Below are positions 31,232 through 38,426 of a DNA stretch of 59,221 nt, piece after piece. Made by a program: the position numbers and the translations under genes. Each line of letters opens with the position of its first letter. Positions within the stretch are counted from its first letter, which is position 1. Source of the stretch: an uncultured Collinsella sp. Lineage in GTDB: Bacteria > Actinomycetota > Coriobacteriia > Coriobacteriales > Coriobacteriaceae. The stretch is from contig UQXC01000003.1 of the NCBI GenBank assembly GCA_900544995.1, positions 1 through 59,221 on the forward strand, written 5' to 3'. Below the pieces are notes generated by a model that ran no database searches, had not been told where the DNA came from, and saw nothing but the letters and a program-made list of their open reading frames with translations.

Positions 31232-33736
31232 GTGATAAAGGTGACGGAACAGAAGATGAGCCCGCAGGCTATCGAGGTGCGTGGCGCGCGCGTCCATAAC
31301 CTCAAGGGCATCGATATAGATATCCCGCTGGGAAAGCTCGTAGGCATTGCCGGCGTGTCGGGTTCGGGCAAGAGTTCGCTGGCACTGGGCGTTCTTTACG
31401 CCGAGGGCTCGCGCCGTTACCTGGAGGCGCTCAGCACCTATACCCGCCGTCGTCTGACGCAGGCCGAACATGCCCAGGTGGATGAGATCTTGCACGTGCC
31501 GGCGGCGCTCGCGCTACACCAGCGTCCGAGCGTGCCGGGCGTGCGCTCGACCTTTGGCACCATGACCGAGCTCAACAATAGCCTGCGCCTGCTCTTTAGC
31601 CGCTGTGCCCATCACGTGTGCTCGCACTGCGGGGCGCGCGCGGAGCCGAGCCTTAACGTGGCTGCGGGTCTGTCGCTCACGTGTCCGACATGCGGCCGCG
31701 AGTTCTACGCGCCGAGTGCCGAGGATTTGGCTTTCAATAGCGGTGGTGCGTGCCCTACCTGCGGCGGCACCGGTGTCATGCGCGAGGTGGACGAAGCGAG
31801 CCTGGTGCCCGACGAGTCAAAGACCATCAACGAAGGCGCGGTGCTTCCCTGGGGTACGCTCATGTGGGATCTGATGAAGCAGGTGGCAGGCGAGATGGGC
31901 GTGCGCACCGACGTGCCGTTTAACCAGCTCACGCCTCAAGAGCGCGACATCGTGCTCCATGGCCCGGCGGTTAAGAAGCACATTCTCTACGTTCCCAAAA
32001 ACGGCGAGGGCGCTACGCCGCTCGACTTTACCTATTACAACGCCGTCTATACCGTCGAGAATGCGCTCGCCAAGGTTAAGGACGATAAGGGTTTAAAACG
32101 CGTTGCGCGCTTTTTGCGCGAGGGGCCATGCCGCGATTGCGGCGGCACGCGTCTCTCCGAGGCCGCGCGCCAGCCCCAGGTGTGCGGCGTCAATCTGGCA
32201 CAGGCGGCGGCCATGACGCTGGGTGAGGCGATTGAGTGGGTGCGCGGGGTGCCCGCATCCTTGCCGGCCGAGATGCAGCCCATGGCAGCGGATATCTGCG
32301 ATTCGTTTTTGAGCGCGGCCCGTCGTCTGGTCGACCTGGGTCTCGATTACCTTTCACTCGATCGCGCCGGTGCTACGCTCTCCACGGGCGAGCGTCAGCG
32401 CGTCCAGCTCGCCCGTGTGGTGCGCAACCGATCGACGGGCGTGCTCTATGTACTGGACGAGCCTTCGATCGGTTTGCACCCTGCCAATGTCGACGGCTTG
32501 GTGGGCGTAATGCGCGATCTGGTGGATGATGGCAACACCGTGGTTGTTGTCGACCACGATACGCGCGTACTGGCGGAAGCCGACTATCTGGTTGAGATGG
32601 GTCCCGTTGCTGGAGCAGGCGGCGGCAATGTGATTGCTGCAGGCACGGTAGACGAGGTCGAGCAATCGCGGGGCAGCCGCATCGCTCCGTTTTTGCGCGC
32701 AGAGCCCAAGCGCTTGCGTCCGCAGGTGACTGACGACGAGATGTTCGACCAGGGGCATATCCACATGGCAACCGATGCTATCCATACCGTCAAGCCGCTC
32801 GAAGTCGATATCCCGCGCGGCCGTCTCGTCGCGGTTACGGGCGTTTCGGGTTCGGGCAAGACGACGTTGGTGCTCGAGACGCTTATCCCGGCACTCAAGG
32901 CGCAGGCAGCCGGCGAGCGCCTGCCAAAACATGTGCGTTGGATCGATGCCGAAGGCATTGCCCGCGCAAACCTGATTGACGCTACGCCTATCGGCGCCAA
33001 CGTGCGCTCGACGGTGGCGACTTATGCCGACATCCATGATGAGCTGCGCCGCGCTTTCGCCCGCACGCCAGAGGCCAAGGCAGCCGGCTACAAGGCAGGT
33101 GCCTTTAGCTACAACACTGGCACTCTGCGCTGCCCTACGTGCGATGGCACGGGCTCGATATCGCTCGACGTGCAGTTTTTGCCCGACGTCGAGATCGTCT
33201 GCCCGGCATGTCGCGGTTCGCGTTATGCAGACACGGCTTCGCATATCCATCGCGAGGGCAAGGACGGGAGCTTGCTTACGTTGCCGCAGCTCATGGACAT
33301 GAGCGTGGACGAGGCTCTCGACGCCACGGTGGGGCTCAAGAAAGTTCAGGCGCGCTTGCAGACCTTGCACGACCTGGGCTTGGGTTATCTCACGCTCGGT
33401 GAGCCCACGCCGGCGCTTTCGGGCGGCGAGGCGCAGCGTCTTAAGCTTGCGAGCGAGATGGGCCGCGTGCAGGATGATGCCGTATTCGTATTTGACGAGC
33501 CCACGATCGGCCTGCATCCGCTCGATGTTCAGGTACTGCTGAGTGTGTTCGACGGCCTTGTTGCCAAGGGCGCCACGGTTATCGTGATCGAACACGATCT
33601 CGACCTTATCCGTAACGCCGATTACGTGATCGACATGGGCCCGGGCGGCGGCGATGCCGGCGGGCAAGTCGTCTGCGCCGGCACGCCGGGCGACATCGTG
33701 GCCTGCCCTGCAAGCATCACCGGCCGCTACCTATAA
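31232..33736 (+). CDS. Short UvrA homologue (class lacking the UvrB-binding domain)
   Basis: 834 residues against about 940 for UvrA. Both ATPase halves are intact: Walker A GVSGSGKSSLAL and GVSGSGKTTLVL, signatures LSTGERQRVQLA and LSGGEAQRLKLA, Walker B LYVLDEPSIGLHP and VFVFDEPTIGLHP. Zinc modules are present (CSHCG...CPTCG; CPTCDGTG...CPACRG). The roughly 100 residues that in UvrA bind UvrB, after the first zinc cysteines, are missing. Such UvrA2-type proteins are linked to DNA-intercalator resistance or self-protection. Candidate starts are GTG 31232, GTG 31241 and ATG 31256; none has a clear ribosome site. The preceding AAA ATPase ends at 31230. Confidence 0.88.
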   Translation: MIKVTEQKMSPQAIEVRGARVHNLKGIDIDIPLGKLVGIAGVSGSGKSSLALGVLYAEGSRRYLEALSTYTRRRLTQAEHAQVDEILHVPAALALHQRPSVPGVRSTFGTMTELNNSLRLLFSRCAHHVCSHCGARAEPSLNVAAGLSLTCPTCGREFYAPSAEDLAFNSGGACPTCGGTGVMREVDEASLVPDESKTINEGAVLPWGTLMWDLMKQVAGEMGVRTDVPFNQLTPQERDIVLHGPAVKKHILYVPKNGEGATPLDFTYYNAVYTVENALAKVKDDKGLKRVARFLREGPCRDCGGTRLSEAARQPQVCGVNLAQAAAMTLGEAIEWVRGVPASLPAEMQPMAADICDSFLSAARRLVDLGLDYLSLDRAGATLSTGERQRVQLARVVRNRSTGVLYVLDEPSIGLHPANVDGLVGVMRDLVDDGNTVVVVDHDTRVLAEADYLVEMGPVAGAGGGNVIAAGTVDEVEQSRGSRIAPFLRAEPKRLRPQVTDDEMFDQGHIHMATDAIHTVKPLEVDIPRGRLVAVTGVSGSGKTTLVLETLIPALKAQAAGERLPKHVRWIDAEGIARANLIDATPIGANVRSTVATYADIHDELRRAFARTPEAKAAGYKAGAFSYNTGTLRCPTCDGTGSISLDVQFLPDVEIVCPACRGSRYADTASHIHREGKDGSLLTLPQLMDMSVDEALDATVGLKKVQARLQTLHDLGLGYLTLGEPTPALSGGEAQRLKLASEMGRVQDDAVFVFDEPTIGLHPLDVQVLLSVFDGLVAKGATVIVIEHDLDLIRNADYVIDMGPGGGDAGGQVVCAGTPGDIVACPASITGRYL

Positions 33737-33739
33737 CCG

Positions 33740-33772
33740 AATGTGACAAAGGGACTGCCCCTTTGTCACATT
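33740..33772. repeat. Hairpin repeat, AATGTGACAAAGGG arms, copy 2
   Basis: AATGTGACAAAGGG pairs perfectly with CCCTTTGTCACATT around ACTGC. It separates the converging UvrA-like and trmL genes; on the minus strand its ATGTGA gives the last codon and stop of trmL. Confidence 0.9.
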
Positions 33773-34365
33773 CCCGGAAAGCCTGTTTGGCGCAGGGCCT
33801 CGTAGAGGACGATGGCGGCGCTGTTGGAGAGGTTGAGGGCGCTGATACGGTAGTCGTCCGGATTGACGAAGTTGCCGCAGATATCCTGCTGAAGGATGGC
33901 TTCGTGGCCGTCCTCGGTATGCCCCAGCGATTCCTCGTGGGCTTCCCAGGCCTCGGCGTTGTCGAGTGAGTCGCAATCGCGCAGCATCGGGATGCGCTCG
34001 CAGCACTCGGGCGCCGCGGCAAGCAGTGGCTCGGGAATGCCCGAGCTCTCACTGCCAAAGATCAAGTAGTCGCCATCTCGGTAGGTGCTCTGCGCATAGG
34101 TGCGGCGTGCCTTTTTGGTCAGCAGATGCAGGCGACCGTCGGCGGGGGAGAGACCGTTGCGCGCAAGGAAATCCTCCCAGCCGGCATAAGTCGTCACGTC
34201 CAAGTTTTGCCAGTAGCCCAGACCGGCGCGACGTACCGTCTTGTCATCGAGCGAAAACCCCAGCGGCTCCACCAGATGCAGGCGGGCGCCGGTGACCACG
34301 CAGGTGCGGCCGATATTGCCCGTATTGGCCGGAATCTCGGGCGCATACAGCACAATGTTGAACAT
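33766..34365 (-). CDS. trmL: tRNA (cytidine/uridine(34)-2'-O)-methyltransferase TrmL
   Basis: 199 residues. It is a SPOUT-fold enzyme: N-terminal MFNIVLYAPEIPANTGNIGR, motif 2 LIFGSESSGIPEPLL, and knot-forming C-terminal region RISALNLSNSAAIVLYEALRQ. TrmL methylates the ribose of the wobble base in leucine tRNAs. It is longer than the E. coli enzyme (157) through an insertion rich in acidic residues (SLDNAEAWEAHEESLGHTED). AAGGAG precedes ATG 34365; the extension to 34581 is not coding. The stop codon lies inside the hairpin repeat. Confidence 0.92.
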   Translation of the reverse strand: MFNIVLYAPEIPANTGNIGRTCVVTGARLHLVEPLGFSLDDKTVRRAGLGYWQNLDVTTYAGWEDFLARNGLSPADGRLHLLTKKARRTYAQSTYRDGDYLIFGSESSGIPEPLLAAAPECCERIPMLRDCDSLDNAEAWEAHEESLGHTEDGHEAILQQDICGNFVNPDDYRISALNLSNSAAIVLYEALRQTGFPGM

Positions 34366-34389
34366 GAATCTCCTTGGCTCAGAACGAAA

Positions 34390-34425
34390 AACCACCACGA
34401 AGGGACAGACACCTTCGTGGTGGTT
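34390..34425. repeat. Hairpin repeat with GGACAGA core, AACCACCACGAAGG arms
   Basis: AACCACCACGAAGG pairs perfectly with CCTTCGTGGTGGTT around GACAGACA. It lies between the trmL start and the stop of the CobW-type gene (both minus strand), so it may end the latter's transcript. Confidence 0.85.
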
Positions 34426-34463
34426 GGCGACTACTTTGCGGACAAATGCCCGCTTGGATAAAC

Positions 34464-35594
34464 CTAGGCGCGGTGCCAGTCGGTCAGGCAGGCATCGAGG
34501 GAGGCGATGAGCGCATCCTTGTCCATGTGACGGCCGATGATGCACAGGCTCGTCATGCGGTCGCCCGTCTCGTCGTCCCAAATCTGCATGATCTCGGGGT
34601 TCTCGTCGATGATCTTCTGCTTCTCGCCCTCGGGCGCCGAGTCAACGAACAGGCCGTTCTCCATCAGACGCATCTGGTGGCCGGCCTGCTCAAACATGTA
34701 GCACATGTCCGGATTGTCGGCCTGCCACAGCGGGCCCTTGACGCGGATGACCTCGTCGGGCCACTCCTGCTCAACAAAATTGGTGAACTTTTGCAGGTCA
34801 AACGGCTTGCGGCGCGAGTACACAAAGGTCTCGATGTCGTACTCGAGCACCTCGGGGTCGTCGTGCTCCTCGGGATGCTCCATGGCCTCGATCCAGGCGG
34901 CGGAGTTGTAGGCGCGCATAAAGTCGAAGCGGTCGGTGTCGAGCAGCTCCTCCATGGGGACCTCGCCGTTTTGGGCCTCGACGATCACGGCGTCTTTCTG
35001 CAGGCTGCGCACGATGGCCTTGAGCTCGGCGATCTGCTCGGGGCTCACGGTATCGGTCTTGTTGAGGATCAGCGTGGAGCAGAACTCGATCTGCTGGATG
35101 AGCAGACTTTCGATGTCGTCCTCGTCGATATCCTCGGCCAGCAGGTCGCGACCGCCGTTGAACTCGTCGTACATGCGGGCGCAGTCGACCACGGCCACGA
35201 TGTTGTCGAGCGCAAGCTTAGGCTCGCCGCCCACCTTGGCCTCGTCGCAGAAGCTCGAGATGGTGTAGGCGATGGGGATAGGCTCGCAAATGCCCGATGC
35301 CTCGATGATGATGTAATCGAAGTTGCCCGAATCGGCGATGCCCTGCAGCTGGTTGGCAAGGTCGTCCGAAAGCGTACAGCAGATGCAGCCGTTGGTGAGC
35401 GGGATGAGGTCATCGGTCTCGGAAAGGCCGCCGTCGGCGATGAGGCTGGCGTCCACATTGATCTCGCCGATATCGTTGACGATTACGGCGGCGCGGATGC
35501 CGCCGTCGTTAGCGAGGATGTGGTTGAGCAGCGTGGTCTTGCCGGCACCGAGGTATCCGGTAAGCATGATGATCTTCACGGGTTTGTTGGGCAT
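34464..35594 (-). CDS. CobW/COG0523-family G3E GTPase (metal chaperone-like)
   Basis: 376 residues from ATG 35594, with AAAGGAGGG 6 bases upstream; an earlier in-frame ATG (35615) precedes that site and is rejected. Walker A GYLGAGKTTLL, the metal-binding motif GCICCTL (CxCC), IIIEASGICEP and NKTD are all present. The C-terminal CobW domain has EVIRVKGPLWQADNPD. Such proteins insert zinc or other metals into target enzymes. No Zur site or metal transporter is visible nearby. The middle is unusually acidic (EDIDEDDIE, EHPEEHDDPE). Confidence 0.9.
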   Translation of the reverse strand: MPNKPVKIIMLTGYLGAGKTTLLNHILANDGGIRAAVIVNDIGEINVDASLIADGGLSETDDLIPLTNGCICCTLSDDLANQLQGIADSGNFDYIIIEASGICEPIPIAYTISSFCDEAKVGGEPKLALDNIVAVVDCARMYDEFNGGRDLLAEDIDEDDIESLLIQQIEFCSTLILNKTDTVSPEQIAELKAIVRSLQKDAVIVEAQNGEVPMEELLDTDRFDFMRAYNSAAWIEAMEHPEEHDDPEVLEYDIETFVYSRRKPFDLQKFTNFVEQEWPDEVIRVKGPLWQADNPDMCYMFEQAGHQMRLMENGLFVDSAPEGEKQKIIDENPEIMQIWDDETGDRMTSLCIIGRHMDKDALIASLDACLTDWHRA

Positions 35595-35680
35595 GTGCCC
35601 TCCTTTGTTAGACATGGCTTACAGTTAAATCTTATGCCAAACGCCTGCTCTTATACCCACGCGCCGGCAAATAACACAGG

Positions 35681-36022
35681 CTACTCCCAGGCTCCCCACA
35701 CATCGGGGCAATAACCGACGGTGGCCTTTTTGCCGTTGCGCACGATGGGCTCGGCTAGAACCTGCTGATTCTCGAGCAGTTTATCGAAGCGCTGGCTAGG
35801 GGTGAGGTGCTGGATGAGCGCGAGCGTCTCCTCGTCCTTAGCCTTGGGGTTGAGCAGCTTGTCGATGCCGCCGACCGCCTGCATCACGCTCGTGAGCTCG
35901 CCCTTGCTCATCTCCTTTTCCTTAAGGTCGATAAACTGCACCTTAATACGGCGCTCCTTAAAATAGCGCTGGGCCTTCTTGGTGTCGAACGACTTCTTAG
36001 TCCCGAAGATTTGAATATTCAT
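35681..36022 (-). CDS. ArsC/Spx-family thioredoxin-fold protein
   Basis: 113 residues, the usual ArsC/Spx length. Pattern: MNIQIFGTKKSFDTKKAQRY, FKERRIKVQFIDLKEKEMSK, RFDKLLENQQVLAEPIVRNG and GKKATVGYCPDVWGAW. The N-terminal position that carries the arsenate reductase or Spx cysteine (CxxC or C-x-x-S) is here GTKKSFDT without a cysteine, so it is neither a classical reductase nor a redox-switch Spx. It lies 12 bases behind the flavodoxin-type reductase gene and is probably co-transcribed. Confidence 0.85.
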   Translation of the reverse strand: MNIQIFGTKKSFDTKKAQRYFKERRIKVQFIDLKEKEMSKGELTSVMQAVGGIDKLLNPKAKDEETLALIQHLTPSQRFDKLLENQQVLAEPIVRNGKKATVGYCPDVWGAWE

Positions 36023-36034
36023 GGCCCCGCCGCT

Positions 36035-36658
36035 CTATCGAATGAAGTTGGTCGTTGCGCGATCTGCCTCGGGTGCGTTGATACCGGCGGCTTGTCCCGC
36101 CTCGATGCAGCGCAGGAGCCAGGCCATGTTTTTGCCGATGTTTCGCATGGTGGCAAGGCCCTCGGCATCCCCATCGGCGTCGCCGGGCACGCGGCCAAAT
36201 ACGTTGTTCCAGTAGGTGGAGGCAACCACGGGCATTTGCTTAATGGTGAAGTACTTGTTGAGCACATCGAAGGTGGTCGACGTGCCGCCGCGACGGGCGA
36301 CGGCGACTGCGGCGCCGGGTTTGTGCTCAAAGGCATGCCCGCCTGCATAGAAGGCGCGATCGAGGGCCGAAAGGATGCGGCCGCTGGGGTGCGCGTAGTA
36401 GACGGGCGAGCCAAAGACAAAACCGTCGGCCTGCTCGGCGGCAGCGATGAGCTCGTTCACCACGTCGTCGTCAAAGGTACAGCGACCGCCAAGTTTGCCG
36501 CACTGACCGCAGCCGATGCAGTCGCGAATGGGCTTGGCGCCCAGCTGGAACACCTCGGTATCGATGCCCTCGGCGTTGAGTTGCTCGGCGATCTCGGCGA
36601 GTGCGCGGGCGGTATTGCCGTTTGCCTTGGGACTGCCATTGACCAAAAGAACCTTCAT
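36035..36658 (-). CDS. Flavodoxin-like NADPH-dependent FMN reductase
   Basis: 207 residues from ATG 36658 (GAGGAAG 6 bases upstream). The flavin phosphate loop is LVNGSPKANGNTARAL, followed by CIGCGQCGKLGGRC, a cysteine cluster found in this iron-sulfur flavoprotein-like group, and GSPVYYAHPSGRILSALDRA. It probably reduces FMN or quinone-like compounds. The cysteine-rich segment (C48, C51, C54, C61 by count) is compatible with metal binding. First gene of a two-gene unit with the ArsC-like protein. Confidence 0.87.
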   Translation of the reverse strand: MKVLLVNGSPKANGNTARALAEIAEQLNAEGIDTEVFQLGAKPIRDCIGCGQCGKLGGRCTFDDDVVNELIAAAEQADGFVFGSPVYYAHPSGRILSALDRAFYAGGHAFEHKPGAAVAVARRGGTSTTFDVLNKYFTIKQMPVVASTYWNNVFGRVPGDADGDAEGLATMRNIGKNMAWLLRCIEAGQAAGINAPEADRATTNFIR

Positions 36659-36720
36659 CACAAACTTCCTCTGCTGTCGGTGACTTCTGCGGAGGATTAT
36701 CGCACGAGAGGGCAGATGGC

Positions 36721-36765
36721 GTGGGGCGCGATGTGAAACGGCTTGTGTTTCACATCGCGCCCCAC
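36721..36765. repeat. 19-bp perfect hairpin after the diguanylate cyclase gene
   Basis: GTGGGGCGCGATGTGAAAC pairs perfectly with GTTTCACATCGCGCCCCAC around 7 bases, 4 bases past the minus-strand stop at 36770. No T tract follows. It contains ATGTGAAAC, reminiscent of the ATGTGACAA arms elsewhere. Confidence 0.8.
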
Positions 36766-36769
36766 GACG

Positions 36770-38299
36770 CTAGTTCAGCTTGGTGCCCGGTACTTGCGGT
36801 GCCTCTTTAAGCAACGCTTTGAGCTCGTTCAAAATGGAAACGGGCTGCCGGTCAACGCTGTCCAGATGAAGCGTCGCCACGCGAATGGGTGGCTGATATT
36901 CAAGTGAGCCGATGAGCACGGGAGAACCCAGGAACCGCTCGATTTCTTCTGCGATCGCGTCGGTCTCTTCGGGATCAAAGTCGTCGAAAAGCGCCGCGAA
37001 CGTCGGCCCCGTCGAGCGGAACAGGCGACCCTTGCCGCGCGAGCATTCCATGAGGCAGGCGGCGCTTTCTGCCAAAACGCGGTCGCCCGCATCAAAGCCA
37101 AAGCGGGCATTGACCTGAGCGATATCGTCGATTTTGATGGCGATCAAACCAGCCTTGCGCGCCACGCGACGCATTTCGCCAATGGCGTTGACCAGGGCGT
37201 GAATATCGCCCAAGCCGGTCACGGAATCGGTCGTATCTGCCAAGCTTCGGTTGATGATAATGCCCACATACATGCCGGGCTCGGTATCGGTGCCGTCCAA
37301 GCAGTAGCCCGTGCAGTCGCAAAGCACGTATTTTCCGGTGGCATCCATTACGCGATACTGCATGTAGTGGAAGTGCCATGTGCCGTTTATCACCATGTCG
37401 AGCTCGGCACGTACGTTGTCGCGGTCCTCGGGATGAACGCGGGCGAGCCACATGTCGAGTGAGTTAAAAGGGTGCTGGGAGGGCAGGTCAAAATCGCGCA
37501 CGGCGTTAACCGACCATTGCGATTCTCCCGTATCGAGATTGAGGATAAACGGATAGCGCGTCTCGGAGCTCATGGAGATCGCTTGGAACACCCGGTCGTT
37601 GCAGGGAAGCTGGTCGACGATTGGGCGTTGCGGCGCGTCATCGTCTTTCGGTTGCTGCACACGATGCATAAGCTTATAGCGATACATCTTGCGATCGGCA
37701 TCCATCGTCATCTGGCGACGCGTGTCGCCAGCAAGTGGATCGACGCGCGAGCAGCCAAAGCTAAAGCTGCCGATCATGGGTGCCTTGCCACCTGAGCTCG
37801 CCTCGATCAGCCTGGCACGCACCTGCTCCAAGCGCTGCTCGAGTTCAATCTCGTTTGCGGAGGGCGAGATGAGCACAAACTCGTCTCCACCGATACGGAA
37901 CAGCATCTCATCGTGCTCCATAGTTTCGGAGAGCGTGCGGCAGATGCTCAGAATATAGCGATTGCCTTCGGCGTGGCCAAACCTATCATTGCAATGCTTG
38001 AGATGGTCGATGTCAATATAGGCGCAGGTGAAGGGGTCGCCTTTGCGCCAGAGTTGCTCGACGTGACGGTCGAATCCGTTGCGGTTGCCCAAGTTGGTGA
38101 GCGGATCGATATAGGCGTTGCGCTCAAGCAGCTGGCGCTCTTGTTGCAGGATGGCATGCGTCTTTTGCAGTTGCTCACCAACGGCGCGTAGCTCAGCAGG
38201 CAGCGCGGCAACATCGAGTTCAGCGGTCGAGACGCCGTTCGCAAGTCGCTGAAGATAGGCAATAATCGATTGCTCGCCCAGGCGATATGACTCGTTCAT
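36770..38299 (-). CDS. Diguanylate cyclase: GGDEF - PAS - degenerate GGDEF
   Basis: 509 residues, no membrane segment. Residues about 60-185 are a complete GGDEF domain (NAYIDPLTNLGNRNGFDRHV, ID metal ligand DIDHLKHCND, RIGGDEF 135-141), likely making c-di-GMP. Residues about 225-345 form a PAS fold (SQWSVNAVRDFDLP, LARVHPEDRDNVRAELD, MQYRVMDATGKYVL). The C-terminal domain (345-500) keeps the GGDEF fold (TDSVTGLGDIHALVNAI) but has RSTGPTF where the catalytic loop should be. It matches the next gene over its whole length. ATG 38299 has AGGAGG 9 bases upstream. Confidence 0.9.
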   Translation of the reverse strand: MNESYRLGEQSIIAYLQRLANGVSTAELDVAALPAELRAVGEQLQKTHAILQQERQLLERNAYIDPLTNLGNRNGFDRHVEQLWRKGDPFTCAYIDIDHLKHCNDRFGHAEGNRYILSICRTLSETMEHDEMLFRIGGDEFVLISPSANEIELEQRLEQVRARLIEASSGGKAPMIGSFSFGCSRVDPLAGDTRRQMTMDADRKMYRYKLMHRVQQPKDDDAPQRPIVDQLPCNDRVFQAISMSSETRYPFILNLDTGESQWSVNAVRDFDLPSQHPFNSLDMWLARVHPEDRDNVRAELDMVINGTWHFHYMQYRVMDATGKYVLCDCTGYCLDGTDTEPGMYVGIIINRSLADTTDSVTGLGDIHALVNAIGEMRRVARKAGLIAIKIDDIAQVNARFGFDAGDRVLAESAACLMECSRGKGRLFRSTGPTFAALFDDFDPEETDAIAEEIERFLGSPVLIGSLEYQPPIRVATLHLDSVDRQPVSILNELKALLKEAPQVPGTKLN

Positions 38300-38337
38300 G
38301 ATGGATAACCTCCTTGGGCGGAACAACGGTTTGTATC

Positions 38338-38368
38338 ATATCCCCAATTCGGCTTGGATTGGGGATAT
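38338..38368. terminator. 11-bp hairpin between the two c-di-GMP genes
   Basis: ATATCCCCAAT pairs perfectly with ATTGGGGATAT around 9 bases. It lies after the EAL gene (minus strand) and before the diguanylate cyclase start. It may be a terminator or leader hairpin; no T tract. Confidence 0.5.
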
Positions 38369-38426
38369 AAGTTAGCTAATGGAGACAAATGCCCCCTTCG
38401 GCGGTGGCGTTTTGCGCGTGAGCGTA

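Noticed and set aside
36721..36765. Member of the GGGACAG hairpin family
   Set aside because: It is a perfect hairpin at a gene end but lacks the core, so I list it separately.
38300..38426. c-di-GMP riboswitch in front of the diguanylate cyclase
   Set aside because: Only a simple 11-bp hairpin is present; the conserved GEMM sequence blocks are missing.
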